A stretch of 64,000 nt of DNA, taken from the NCBI GenBank assembly GCA_016786765.1, contig JAEUUZ010000023.1, positions 62,001 to 126,000 on the forward strand, written 5' to 3'. A model generated the notes under the pieces. The model saw only the letters and a program-made list of their open reading frames with translations. It did not search any database and was not told where the DNA came from. The DNA comes from Chitinophagales bacterium (lineage in GTDB: Bacteria > Bacteroidota > Bacteroidia > Chitinophagales > LD1). Positions within the stretch are counted from its first letter, which is position 1. Each line of letters starts with the position of its first letter. Positions 28,488-37,633 of this stretch are shown piece by piece. Both the position numbers and the translations under genes were made by a program.

Positions 28488-28523
28488 AGCTTCTAGCGGC
28501 TAGCCTCTAGCTTCTAGCAGCTA
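28488..28523. repeat. Short CTAGC-rich imperfect repeat
   Basis: Just upstream of the methyltransferase gene, the units CTTCTAGC, GGCTAGC, CTCTAGC, TTCTAGC and AGCTAA follow one another over about 36 bases. The sequence is simple, partly palindromic and occurs in a 140-base gap after rnpB. The purpose is unknown; it may be slippage-derived. Confidence 0.5.
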
Positions 28524-28541
28524 AAATGTTACCTTCGTTGC

Positions 28542-29192
28542 ATGTTGCTACGTTGGAAAATTGCACAATGGTTTGAGTTACAGTGGTGGAAGCGCTACCT
28601 TACGGGTAAGTCGAAGGAGGAGTATATCGCCTGGAAAACCAATTATTGGTTGCTGTTGATGCGCACTTTGGAATTGGAACGAACAATTGAAGAAGCAAAT
28701 ACCATTATTGATTTTGGTTGCGGACCATTCGGACTTCCATTAGCCAATCAACAGTGGAAAAAAGAACTGACTGCGGTGGATCCTTTGTTGGATGAATATG
28801 CAATTACGATTCCTTTTTTCGATAAGCACGATTATTCCGGTACGCATTTTATTACCCAGTCGATGGAGGACTTTTCTTCACCTGAGAAATTCGATCTGGT
28901 GTTTTGCATGAATGCCATCAATCATGTGCATTCCATGGATAAAGCCTTTGATGTGGTGGTGGGAAGCACTCAACAAAACAGCAAAATTGTGGTGAGCATT
29001 GATGCGCATAATTTTTCCTTTTTTAAATTTTTGTTTCGATTGATTCCGGGAGATATTCTACATCCTCATCAATACGATTTGAAAGAATACAGCTCGTTTT
29101 TGGAAAGCAGAAATTGCAAAATAGAACAGGCCGTTTGCATAAAGCAGGAATTTTTCTTCGATCACTATGTGTTAGTGGCGCGGAAGCTGTAA
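28542..29192 (+). CDS. Class I SAM-dependent methyltransferase
   Basis: A 216-residue methyltransferase of the UbiE/COQ5-like superfamily. The SAM-binding glycine motif IIDFGCGPFGLPL is near 55-67, with the acidic end of strand 2 in AVDPLLDEY and the post-motif FDLVFCMNAINHVH. The substrate is not recognisable. The N-terminal 50 residues are helical and tryptophan-rich. It is convergent with the DUF2279 gene, with a three-base gap between the stop codons. Confidence 0.8.
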   Translation: MLLRWKIAQWFELQWWKRYLTGKSKEEYIAWKTNYWLLLMRTLELERTIEEANTIIDFGCGPFGLPLANQQWKKELTAVDPLLDEYAITIPFFDKHDYSGTHFITQSMEDFSSPEKFDLVFCMNAINHVHSMDKAFDVVVGSTQQNSKIVVSIDAHNFSFFKFLFRLIPGDILHPHQYDLKEYSSFLESRNCKIEQAVCIKQEFFFDHYVLVARKL

Positions 29193-29195
29193 CGA

Positions 29196-30245
29196 TTACT
29201 TTTTCAAATAAATCGGCATTTCCATATTCAAGAAAAAACATGGGTGAAAAACCACTTGCCCTAGGGTGTTGAACTCTATAGCAGGTGCAGGCAATTTAAT
29301 CCAGTTGAGGGCACCTAGCACCATTCGTCCGAAACGCGTACGGGCTTTGATTTGCGTTAAATCGTAGTCGAGCGAAATGAAAAATTTTCGGTAGCGTTTC
29401 ACCGAAGAATAATCATAGACGTTACCTTGTTTATCGGTCCATTTATTTTCGAAACCGCCATATAAATTGCCGGCTCCATAGCCCACGGCAACGCTCAACC
29501 ATTTTGCACGTTTTTGATTCGGGTTGAAGCGAGCGGGATTCACACTTAACCAGAAATTAATGTTGTTATAATCTTTCAGAATCTTTTCGAATACCGATGT
29601 GCCGAATAATTCGTTCGCTCGGTTGCGCAAATCACCTCGTGGGTAATCCACCAAATGCAGCGACATCTTGAGTTGTATGCGTTGTTCACCCCAGGCCATA
29701 TTCTGCGACATCGCCAATAATGAACCGAAAGCATTCGCGCCAATATCGCTCCAACTCGCTCCCCATTTCGAAGAAAAGCCATCCAGAATTTCAATAGAAG
29801 ATTGCGCTAAAAAACCGCTCAATGCCCCATAGCCGGCAGCTTGCATACGATTCATGCCTGCCCAACGATAAATATGATAAGCGTATTGTGCCTCCACATA
29901 CGAACCCGTGATATGTCCGCATTTATCGATTTGATTCCATTCAGCTGCATCATTAAAAAAATGGAATTTTGATTTCGGATATTGTGCATACCATGCGTGG
30001 TTCAAGTATAACATGCCCCCAACATAAGCTGCACCAATGGTTCCGGAAACTACGCCTATCCTCGTTTTATTTAATCTCGGTGAATAATCTAAAATGGATG
30101 TTTTTTTGCGGAAATGGAAAGTAGTGTCTTGAGCGAAAGTAGTGGAATATATGCTTTGAATACATAGTAGAGCAACGAACATAAACTGCAGCAACCTTTT
30201 GGGGTGTCGACCAAGGCGAAAAATCTGTTTTCCTTTCAACAGCAT
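29196..30245 (-). CDS. DUF2279 (YfiM-like) exported protein
   Basis: A 349-residue protein with a long n-region signal sequence (cleavage likely at TTFAQ-DTT, near residue 38). The mature part contains the DUF2279 core: helical segments around HFFNDAAEWNQIDKCGHITGSY and GYGALSGFLAQSSIEILDGFSSKWGASWSDIGANAFG (shown here only as landmarks HFFNDAAEWNQ and GASWSDIGANAFG). A C-terminal strand-rich part follows. The family is widespread in Bacteroidota and annotated as a predicted periplasmic protein; the function is unknown. It lies downstream of the yifB/comM gene with a 40-base gap. Confidence 0.8.
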   Translation of the reverse strand: MLLKGKQIFRLGRHPKRLLQFMFVALLCIQSIYSTTFAQDTTFHFRKKTSILDYSPRLNKTRIGVVSGTIGAAYVGGMLYLNHAWYAQYPKSKFHFFNDAAEWNQIDKCGHITGSYVEAQYAYHIYRWAGMNRMQAAGYGALSGFLAQSSIEILDGFSSKWGASWSDIGANAFGSLLAMSQNMAWGEQRIQLKMSLHLVDYPRGDLRNRANELFGTSVFEKILKDYNNINFWLSVNPARFNPNQKRAKWLSVAVGYGAGNLYGGFENKWTDKQGNVYDYSSVKRYRKFFISLDYDLTQIKARTRFGRMVLGALNWIKLPAPAIEFNTLGQVVFHPCFFLNMEMPIYLKK

Positions 30246-30285
30246 AATGGAAATTGAAAATTTAATGTTGGTCGTTTAAAAAAAA

Positions 30286-31827
30286 TTATTGCCCCCAATT
30301 TTCTCTGTCTAAACTACGAAACTGAATGGCTTCTGCTATATGTTCTGTTTTTATTTCTTCACAATTCGCTAAATCGGCAATGGTGCGGGCTACTTTCAAA
30401 ATGCGATCGTAGGCACGGGCAGAGAGGTTCAGCCGCTGCATGGCTTTGCTCAACAGCATTCTAGCTTGATCGGAAATTACACAAATTTCCTGCACTTTTT
30501 GCGCTTCCATTTGGGCATTGCAATGCATTCCTTCCATCTGCTCAAAACGTTTGGCTTGTATTTCTCTAGCCCGAATCACTTTCTCGCGAATGGTATTACT
30601 GTCTTCTGTTTTCCGTTCCGATGACAATTCGTTAAACGATACCGGAGTGACTTCTACATGCAAATCAATTCTGTCGAGTAATGGCCCCGAAATTTTGTTC
30701 AAATACTTTTGTACGATACCCGGTCCGCATACACATTCTTTCTCAGGGTGGTTGAAATACCCACATGGACAAGGGTTCATCGAGGCTACTAACATGAAAC
30801 TAGCCGGATAAGTTACCGAAAAGCGCGAACGCGAAATGGTAACCTTTCGGTCTTCCATGGGTTGGCGCATTACTTCGAGGACACTGCGTTTAAATTCAGG
30901 TAATTCATCCAAAAACAAAACACCGTTGTGTGATAACGAAATCTCTCCGGGCTGCGGATTCGAGCCACCACCAACAAGGGCGACATCGCTTACCGTGTGA
31001 TGTGGCGAACGAAATGGACGAGTATACACCAACGAAGTGTTTTTTGATAGTTTTCCTGCTACAGAATAGATTTTAGTAGTCTCGAGCGATTCACTGAGAG
31101 AAAGCGGTGGAAGTATAGTGGGCATTCGCTTGGCGAGCATGGTTTTTCCTGCACCTGGCGGACCAATCAGGATTAAGTTATGTCCACCTGCAGCCGCAAT
31201 TTCCATGGCACGTTTGATGTTTTCTTGTCCTTTCACATCGGCAAAATCAAATTCCGAATGTTGAATGTTGGCGGCAAATTCTTCACGTGTGTCTACCACC
31301 GTTTGTTGTAGGGTTGAATTGCCATTGAAGAACTCAATTACATCCAACAAACTTTCTGCACCATACACTTCGATGTTGTTCACTATAGCAGCTTCGCGCG
31401 CATTCTGCTTTGGCAAAATAATGCCTTTGAATTTTTCTTTGCGCGCCTGAATGGCAATAGGCAATGCGCCTTTAATGGGTTGTAAGCTTCCATCGAGGGA
31501 AAGTTCACCCATAATAATGTACTTGTCGAGCTCATCAATATTATCTATTTGCCCAGATCCGGCTAAGATACCAAGGGCAATGGTAAGATCGTAAGCAGAG
31601 CCTTCTTTTCGAATATCGGCAGGGGCGAGGTTAATCACAATTTTTTGTCGGGGCATTTTGTAGTTGATATGCTTTATGGCGGTTTCCACGCGGTGCTGAC
31701 TTTCTTTTACCGCATTATCGGGCAAGCCCACCATAAAATATTTCATCCCTTGCTCCACGCTGGTTTCTACCGTAATGGTTACGGCATCTACCCCATAAAC
31801 TGCACTTCCAAAGGTTTTTACTAACAT
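30286..31827 (-). CDS. comM: YifB/ComM-family Mg-chelatase-like AAA+ ATPase
   Basis: A 513-residue protein with an N-terminal Lon-protease-like ChlI domain (1-180), an AAA+ magnesium-chelatase-like domain with Walker A GPPGAGKTMLAKRMP, Walker B GVLFLDELPEF, and a C-terminal Mg-chelatase domain. In transformable bacteria ComM is a hexameric helicase that widens branch migration during natural transformation. The four-cysteine motif CPCGYFNHPEKECVC is intact. The start at ATG 31827 (MLVKTFGSAVYGVD) matches the family. Together with comEC 750 bases away on the other strand it hints at natural competence. Confidence 0.92.
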   Translation of the reverse strand: MLVKTFGSAVYGVDAVTITVETSVEQGMKYFMVGLPDNAVKESQHRVETAIKHINYKMPRQKIVINLAPADIRKEGSAYDLTIALGILAGSGQIDNIDELDKYIIMGELSLDGSLQPIKGALPIAIQARKEKFKGIILPKQNAREAAIVNNIEVYGAESLLDVIEFFNGNSTLQQTVVDTREEFAANIQHSEFDFADVKGQENIKRAMEIAAAGGHNLILIGPPGAGKTMLAKRMPTILPPLSLSESLETTKIYSVAGKLSKNTSLVYTRPFRSPHHTVSDVALVGGGSNPQPGEISLSHNGVLFLDELPEFKRSVLEVMRQPMEDRKVTISRSRFSVTYPASFMLVASMNPCPCGYFNHPEKECVCGPGIVQKYLNKISGPLLDRIDLHVEVTPVSFNELSSERKTEDSNTIREKVIRAREIQAKRFEQMEGMHCNAQMEAQKVQEICVISDQARMLLSKAMQRLNLSARAYDRILKVARTIADLANCEEIKTEHIAEAIQFRSLDRENWGQ

Positions 31828-31929
31828 GGTTTTACAAATGAACTTAAACTTAAATAAAAAAATTGAACGCAATTCTCTTCCAAAACTTTCATCGGTTTTT
31901 TTTACTTTCGCAAGGCTAAAAAATAGAAT

Positions 31930-32496
31930 ATGACAGATACAGATGTTAAAGATTTATTGAACGAAGTGCGTGCGCAAATGAAAAAAGCCATTGAGCATTT
32001 TGAATATGAGTTGTCGAAAATTAGAGCAGGACGTGCCACTACGTCAATTCTTGATGGTGTGAATGCTGAAGCCTACGGGGCTTTGACGCCAATCAGTCAG
32101 TTAGCGAACATTTCTATTTTGGATGCAAGAACCATCTCTATTCAGCCTTGGGATGGAGGTTTGTTACACCCTATCGAGCGTGGAATTTTGATGGCGAACA
32201 TTGGTTTAACGCCACAGAACGATGGAAAGGTTATTCGTTTGAACATCCCTGCATTAACCGAAGAGCGCAGAAAAGACTTGGTAAAGCAAGCAAAAGTGGA
32301 GGCCGAAAACTGTCGTGTATCGTTGCGTAGTTTTAGACGAGACGGTAACGAGAAAATCAAAAAATACATTAAAGACGGTTTGCCTGAAGATGCCGGAAAG
32401 CAAGCAGAGACAGACATTCAGAACACATTGAACGACTTTTCAGCGAATGTCGATAAGCACTTAGAGTTGAAAGAAAAGGAAATTATGACGGTGTAA
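31930..32496 (+). CDS. frr: Ribosome-recycling factor
   Basis: A 188-residue ribosome-recycling factor that releases post-termination ribosomes with EF-G. Recognisable stretches are the N-terminal helix MKKAIEHFEYELSKIRAGRA, the hinge PISQLANISILDARTISIQPWD and the C-terminal helix bundle EERRKDLVKQAKVEAE. Length is normal. In many bacteria frr follows pyrH; here it stands alone, divergent from the comM gene and ahead of comEC. A hairpin terminator follows its stop. Confidence 0.96.
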   Translation: MTDTDVKDLLNEVRAQMKKAIEHFEYELSKIRAGRATTSILDGVNAEAYGALTPISQLANISILDARTISIQPWDGGLLHPIERGILMANIGLTPQNDGKVIRLNIPALTEERRKDLVKQAKVEAENCRVSLRSFRRDGNEKIKKYIKDGLPEDAGKQAETDIQNTLNDFSANVDKHLELKEKEIMTV

Positions 32497-32518
32497 AAGC
32501 CTTCATTGTATACGAAAT

Positions 32519-32557
32519 AACAGAGCCGCGTGATATTCATGCGGCTTTGCTGTTTTT
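32519..32557 (+). terminator. Rho-independent terminator after frr
   Basis: AGCCGCGTGA pairs with TCATGCGGCT (one G-T) around a TAT loop, framed by AACAG / CTGTT and ending in TTTTT. It separates frr from comEC. Confidence 0.8.
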
Positions 32558-32579
32558 AGAAATAGCCCTACCTTGAAGC

Positions 32580-34733
32580 ATGGACAGTACTCGTTCGCTA
32601 TGGAATGACGCCCCGGCTGTGCGCCTTTTATTACCCCTAATTGCTGGTATTATGGGGGCTGTTTCCCTTTTGCACTTTGTGTTTCAGCCACTAGTCTTCA
32701 ATCCGCACTTTCGTTTTATTGTTGCTTATTTGTTGTTAAGTCTAGCCCTATTGTGTGGGGTGTTATTATTCCTGAATCAATTGAAAAGTGTAGTAACCGG
32801 TTATCGCCTTCGCTTTATAACCGGAACGGTTGTGCAATTACAAATGTTTATTATCGGTTGGTTGCTCGTTTTTGTCCATACAAGCGTGTTTGATCGTTCG
32901 CATTTGATTCATTTTCGTTCTGAAGAATGTATGTATATGGCTCGTATTACTGAACCTCCTGTGCGCAAAGAAAAGACTACCATGGCTGTGGCTGAGCTTT
33001 TACTAAAGCAAGGCGAAGAGAAACAAGTTGTTTCAGGATTGGTGATGCTGCAAATGCGAACCGATTCGAACAGCGCGAAAGTAAAGTACGGTTCAGAAGT
33101 CTTATTTCATGGGCTTCCTGAGTTATTAGGCGGACCCAAAAATCCATACCAGTTTGATTATGGGCAGTATCAGCGCTTTCACAATATTTATTTTCGCGTT
33201 TTTCTAAAAGAGGAGGCTTGGCGCATAGTTGCTCAAAAACAAGGGAATAGTTTATTAACAGCCATTTACGACTTGCGTGATTTCTTTCTTTCGCTTATCG
33301 AACAACATGTAAAAACGAAAGATGAATTAGCGGTAGCCAGTGCCATTATGTTGGGTTATCGCGATTATATGAATGCTGATATAGTACAAGCCTATGCCAG
33401 CAGTGGGGCCTTGCATGTGCTCAGTGTAAGCGGTTTGCATGTAGGTATTTTGTTTTTAGCACTACAGTTTTTATTACAGTGGATGGATAAATATCGACAA
33501 TTGAAATGGCTAAAAGTGCTGCTTGTTTTAGCGGTAATGTTTTTCTATGCAGTACTTACAGGTCTTAGTCCATCGGTGTTGCGGGCCGTGGTGATGTTTA
33601 CTTTCTTCGTCATTGCCAAAGTTCTGAATCGCGATAATAACATGTACAATGTGTTGGGCGTTTCATGTTTGTTACTTTTGTTTTGGAATCCGTATTTAAT
33701 TACTGAAATAGGATTCAAACTTTCATATTTAGCTGTATTAGGCATTGTTGTGCTCTACCCGATTTTACAGCCTATTTTGACGTTCAAGAATAAAATATTG
33801 AAAGGTGCTTGGTCTATTACTTGTCTTTCTATTGCTGCTCAGATTGCTACATTCCCCATCAGCTTGTATTATTTTCATCAGTTCCCGAATTTGTTTTTGA
33901 TTTCAAATCTAATCATCATTCCGGCCAGCGATTTTGTGTTGTATTTGGGGATGTTGATTTGCATTACATTCAAAATACCCTTTGTGTTTAAGATTGTAGG
34001 TTGGCTCTTCAATTTTCTGTTGGTGTGGATCAATAAGTTCGTTTACTTCATCGATAGTTTGCCTTTTGCGTTAATAGAAGAAATTCAAGTAACACAAACA
34101 GAAATGTATTTGATATACGTAATCATTGCCCTAGCACTGCTCTATTACTTTTCACCGAAGGGAAAATATGGTGTATGGCTATTGGCGGTATTTATGGTAT
34201 ATGCTTCCGTTCGGACGCTTCGGCTTTTGCAGAATGAAAACCAAACCCAAATCGTTTGCTACTCGGTGCCCAAACATACTGCGTTATCCTTCATTCAAAA
34301 CACAACAGCATATACTGCTATAGATAGTTCTCTGCAAATGCATGAAAGCAGTATGTTGTTTCATATCAAACATCATTGGTGGGCATTGGGTATAAAGCAC
34401 AGCATGTCGATAAGGCATAGCGATATTCGGCAATTGGAATTACCCATTGGGCAATTATATGTTTTTCATGGAAAGCGAATCTTGTTGATTGATAAACCGG
34501 TGAAGCTCCAGGAGGCTATTGCTTTTAAGCTGAAATTAGATGCTATTATTCTTTCCGGAAATCAACGACAGCGTATGGCAGTGCTTCATCATCTGTTTGA
34601 TACGAAACAATATATTTTCGATACTTCTAACAAAAATTGGCGTGTCAAAAAATGGAAAGCTGAATGTGATGCAATGCACTTACCCTACTTCGATGTAGCG
34701 CAATACGCATATGTCGAACACCTTAAATTATAA
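32580..34733 (+). CDS. comEC: ComEC/Rec2-family DNA-uptake channel protein, degenerate C-terminal domain
   Basis: A 717-residue inner-membrane protein. An N-terminal DUF4131/OB-like part with three membrane helices is followed by the Competence domain: the signature ASSGALHVLSVSGLHVGILF (near 275) and about eight membrane segments to residue ~535. ComEC transports single-stranded DNA into the cytoplasm. The C-terminal ~180 residues, where many ComEC proteins carry a metallo-beta-lactamase nuclease domain, show no HxHxDH motif; they look like a shortened or degenerate version (LYVFHGKRILLIDKP). This C-terminal reduction is common in Bacteroidota ComEC as far as I recall. Confidence 0.88.
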   Translation: MDSTRSLWNDAPAVRLLLPLIAGIMGAVSLLHFVFQPLVFNPHFRFIVAYLLLSLALLCGVLLFLNQLKSVVTGYRLRFITGTVVQLQMFIIGWLLVFVHTSVFDRSHLIHFRSEECMYMARITEPPVRKEKTTMAVAELLLKQGEEKQVVSGLVMLQMRTDSNSAKVKYGSEVLFHGLPELLGGPKNPYQFDYGQYQRFHNIYFRVFLKEEAWRIVAQKQGNSLLTAIYDLRDFFLSLIEQHVKTKDELAVASAIMLGYRDYMNADIVQAYASSGALHVLSVSGLHVGILFLALQFLLQWMDKYRQLKWLKVLLVLAVMFFYAVLTGLSPSVLRAVVMFTFFVIAKVLNRDNNMYNVLGVSCLLLLFWNPYLITEIGFKLSYLAVLGIVVLYPILQPILTFKNKILKGAWSITCLSIAAQIATFPISLYYFHQFPNLFLISNLIIIPASDFVLYLGMLICITFKIPFVFKIVGWLFNFLLVWINKFVYFIDSLPFALIEEIQVTQTEMYLIYVIIALALLYYFSPKGKYGVWLLAVFMVYASVRTLRLLQNENQTQIVCYSVPKHTALSFIQNTTAYTAIDSSLQMHESSMLFHIKHHWWALGIKHSMSIRHSDIRQLELPIGQLYVFHGKRILLIDKPVKLQEAIAFKLKLDAIILSGNQRQRMAVLHHLFDTKQYIFDTSNKNWRVKKWKAECDAMHLPYFDVAQYAYVEHLKL

Positions 34734-34802
34734 CAGTTGTGGAAAATTTGATTTCACAATGGCAGAAATTGGATACAAATTTACCCGATTCAATACTCCG
34801 TC

Positions 34803-35597
34803 ATGCTACTATCGCTTTTCGAAAATATAATGCCTAAGTCACAGAAAGTAGTGGAAGAGAAGGAGCGTGTAGAGGCATTCGAAATTAATGTTGGCGATTT
34901 GGCCGTACCGGTTAAGATTTTGTTCGAAGATCGATTCAACAATAGAGTTACAGTAAATTCGAATGGAATTACCATAAAAATCAGTGCGAAACAACCCAAA
35001 GAGGAGCAGCGCAAAAACATCGATTACTTTTTGAAGTGGGCCAAGGAAAAGTTAGGCAGTAAACCTGAGTTGCTTGATTTCCTTCCACAGCGCAAGTACA
35101 TGAATGGCGAAGTGATTCACATCGGTGGCTACGATTTTTTTATCAGCATCTTCTTCCAAGAGCAGAAAAAGAGTACGGCAAAAATATTCAATAATCAGAT
35201 TGTGATTTCGTTAGCGAAAGGCTTATCGGCTGAAGCCCAAGCCAATACTAACAGTTATTTGGTATGTAAATGCTTGACCAAGTTTTTTCAGCCCATTATT
35301 ACCGAACGTATTCATGAGTTGAATAGTCGCTATTTTGGTAAACACATTAACTCCGTGAAGCTGAAATACAATACCAGCAATTGGGGCAGTTGCTCTACGC
35401 AAGGGAATATCAATATTTCACTGCGCTTACTTTTCGCTCCGCAAGATGTAATTGATTATGTATTAATTCATGAGTTGGCGCATTTAATTCACCCGAATCA
35501 CTCCAACCGTTTTTGGAACTTGGTGGAGAAAATAATGCCGAGCTATCGTGATAAGGAAAAGTTCCTGAACGATAACAATCACAAGTTCTATTTGTAG
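34803..35597 (+). CDS. YgjP-like (DUF45) M48-family metallopeptidase
   Basis: A 264-residue putative zinc protease. The core NTSNWGSCSTQGNI and LIHELAHLIHPNHSNRFW (zinc motif HELAH near residue 220) are the YgjP/DUF45 (UTP-pyrophosphatase-associated) signature. There is no signal peptide, so it is cytoplasmic. The true start may be ATG 34803 or ATG 34830 (MPKSQKVVEEK); no clear ribosome-binding site separates them. The N-terminal strand-rich region (FEINVGDLAVPVKILFEDRF) also belongs to the family. It abuts the convergent rlpA gene with no gap between stops. Confidence 0.85.
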   Translation: MLLSLFENIMPKSQKVVEEKERVEAFEINVGDLAVPVKILFEDRFNNRVTVNSNGITIKISAKQPKEEQRKNIDYFLKWAKEKLGSKPELLDFLPQRKYMNGEVIHIGGYDFFISIFFQEQKKSTAKIFNNQIVISLAKGLSAEAQANTNSYLVCKCLTKFFQPIITERIHELNSRYFGKHINSVKLKYNTSNWGSCSTQGNINISLRLLFAPQDVIDYVLIHELAHLIHPNHSNRFWNLVEKIMPSYRDKEKFLNDNNHKFYL

Positions 35598-36275
35598 TTA
35601 TTTGAATTTGCTGTATTGAATGACATAGCAGCCGGGGTAAGCCTTCTTCACCTTATCAATCATAGCATCTGCCTCAGTTTCTGAAGTAAATTTACCTAAA
35701 AACAAGCGATACATATTTCCCCTTGCCAGTGCAAACCGCTCCAAGCTGACCGGCATTTTGTATTTTATTACCAAATCATTAGCCGTTTTCAAAGCAATAT
35801 CCGCATTCTCATAGGCTGCGATTTTGATGCCGTAATCTTGGAACAGAACAGTATCGGGCGGTGAAATGGTAATAAATTGAGAGTTTTGAAATTGGATAGA
35901 GTCAACAGGTTCTGTTTTATCTTTGCTGATAATTTCATACATCACCTGTGTTGTTCCACTATTGATAAACCCTAATTCTTTTGCAGCTGCTTTAGTAAGG
36001 TCGAGCACTCGCCCTTTTACATATGGGCCTCTATCGGTCACTTTTACAATTACCGACTTGTCGTTGGTGAGATTTGTTACCTTAAGCATAGTTCCAAAAG
36101 GAAGTGTTTTATGGGCGCAGGTCATTTTTGTGTTATCAAACAACCCACCACCGGCCATTTTTTTTCCGTTGAAATAATTATCGTAAAAACTGGCTATTCC
36201 ACTTTCCTGTGCACACAGTCTGCCGGAAGAAAATACTCCCAGTATCAGACAACATGCTATAATATATTGCTTCAT
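35598..36275 (-). CDS. rlpA: Septal-ring lytic transglycosylase-like RlpA with SPOR domain
   Basis: A 225-residue exported protein. The signal peptide ends near RLCAQ-ESG (about residue 22). The double-psi beta-barrel covers 23-115 with ASFYDNYFNGKKMAGG, TCAHKTLPFGTMLKVTN and VKVTDRGPYVKGRVLDLT; the catalytic-type aspartate and histidine positions look intact. A SPOR domain at 150-225 binds glycan strands denuded of stem peptides at the division site. RlpA cleaves such naked glycans in some Proteobacteria. The chosen ATG at 36275 gives the clean signal peptide. Confidence 0.9.
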   Translation of the reverse strand: MKQYIIACCLILGVFSSGRLCAQESGIASFYDNYFNGKKMAGGGLFDNTKMTCAHKTLPFGTMLKVTNLTNDKSVIVKVTDRGPYVKGRVLDLTKAAAKELGFINSGTTQVMYEIISKDKTEPVDSIQFQNSQFITISPPDTVLFQDYGIKIAAYENADIALKTANDLVIKYKMPVSLERFALARGNMYRLFLGKFTSETEADAMIDKVKKAYPGCYVIQYSKFK

Positions 36276-36345
36276 AGGACAATGTTGTGTAAGTAAGATA
36301 AACATTCTCCTTGGATTACAAAAGCCGTGCCGAGTATAATTAGGG

Positions 36346-37614
36346 TTATTTTCTACTCAAAGCCGCCTCAAAAAGGGCTGCAAATCGGAAAACATCTTCG
36401 AACGAATTGTACATTGGGACAGGGGCAACACGAATTACATCCGGTTCACGCCAATCGGCAATAACCCCGTTTTTAGTTAAGTAATCGAATATTCTTCTGC
36501 CATCTTTTTTCATTTGGATGGAAAGTTGACAACCTCTTTCGTTAGGCTTTTTTGGAGTAATGAGCTGAAAATCAGCGCTTTTTATTTCAGAAAGTAGAAA
36601 ATAAAGGTAGCTCGTTAGGTTTTTACTTTTAGCGCGAAGGTTTTTCATGCCTGCTTTTTCGAACAACGAGAGGGCTGCAGCATGAGCCGACATAGAAAGA
36701 ATGGGCGCATTACTGATTTGCCATCCTTGGGCACCTTCGGCAGGCTCGAAATGTTTTTGCATTTTAAAACGCGTTTTTTCATCATTACCCCACCAACCGG
36801 CTAATCGTTTCAGCGAAAAGTTCTTCGCGTGGTAATTGTTTACGAAAATACCGCTCACTCCACCCGGACCCGAGTTCAGATATTTATAGCTGCACCAAGT
36901 GGCGAAATCTACATTCCATTCGTGAAGTTTTAATTCCACATTGCCGATAGCGTGCGCTAAATCTACGCCAAACGTAATTTTGTGGTCGCAGCAGGCTTTA
37001 GCAATGGCTTTTATGTCGAAGAACTGTCCGGTATAATAATTCACAGCACTAAACAACACTAATGCTAGTTCATCTTTGTGTTTGTGGATGGTTTCAGCAA
37101 TATCTTCAGTGCGTAATATTTCTTCTCCTTTTCTTGGCTTTGCTTCTATTATGCAATCTTTTGGTTTTAGTCCATGCAAACGTATTTGTTGTTCCACTGC
37201 ATAATAATCGGAAGGAAACTCGCTCGCTTGCATCAAAATCTTTTTCTTTTTGCCTTTGGGTTGGTAGAAGGAAATCAGCAATAAATTAAGATTCACTGTA
37301 AGTTGGTTCATTGCCACTACTTCACCTTTTTTCGCCCCTATTAGGTTCATTAATGGCTTTTCGAATTGACGATGATAACTCAACCACGGATTTTTGGCGT
37401 GAAAATGCCCTTCTACACCAAAGGTTCGCCAGTCTTTCAACTCTTGTTCGATATATGATTGGGTCACTTTTGGTTGAAGACCTAATGAGTTTCCGCAAAG
37501 GTAAATGCTGTCTTTCTTACCGTGTTTCGGAATAAAATATTCGTTGCGGAAAGCTGCTAATGAATCGTTTTTGTCGAGTTGTTTCGCGAAAGCGAGTGTG
37601 TTTTCAAATGTCAT
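36346..37614 (-). CDS. kynU: Kynureninase
   Basis: A 422-residue PLP enzyme that cleaves kynurenine or 3-hydroxykynurenine to (hydroxy)anthranilate and alanine. CGNSLGLQPK near the N-terminus, GVDLAHAIGN (Asp218, PLP ring contact) and the Schiff-base lysine in SYKYLNSGPGG (Lys244) are the expected kynureninase signatures. Length is typical. It lies 19 bases downstream of an ACMSD-like gene on the same strand, so both likely act in tryptophan/kynurenine breakdown; other pathway genes are not in the window. Confidence 0.93.
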   Translation of the reverse strand: MTFENTLAFAKQLDKNDSLAAFRNEYFIPKHGKKDSIYLCGNSLGLQPKVTQSYIEQELKDWRTFGVEGHFHAKNPWLSYHRQFEKPLMNLIGAKKGEVVAMNQLTVNLNLLLISFYQPKGKKKKILMQASEFPSDYYAVEQQIRLHGLKPKDCIIEAKPRKGEEILRTEDIAETIHKHKDELALVLFSAVNYYTGQFFDIKAIAKACCDHKITFGVDLAHAIGNVELKLHEWNVDFATWCSYKYLNSGPGGVSGIFVNNYHAKNFSLKRLAGWWGNDEKTRFKMQKHFEPAEGAQGWQISNAPILSMSAHAAALSLFEKAGMKNLRAKSKNLTSYLYFLLSEIKSADFQLITPKKPNERGCQLSIQMKKDGRRIFDYLTKNGVIADWREPDVIRVAPVPMYNSFEDVFRFAALFEAALSRK

Positions 37615-37633
37615 ATCATCGAATAGTTACTAC

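Noticed and set aside
28140-28503. Open frames on both strands over 28140-28503
   Set aside because: They lie in the RNase P RNA, whose conserved core explains the sequence.
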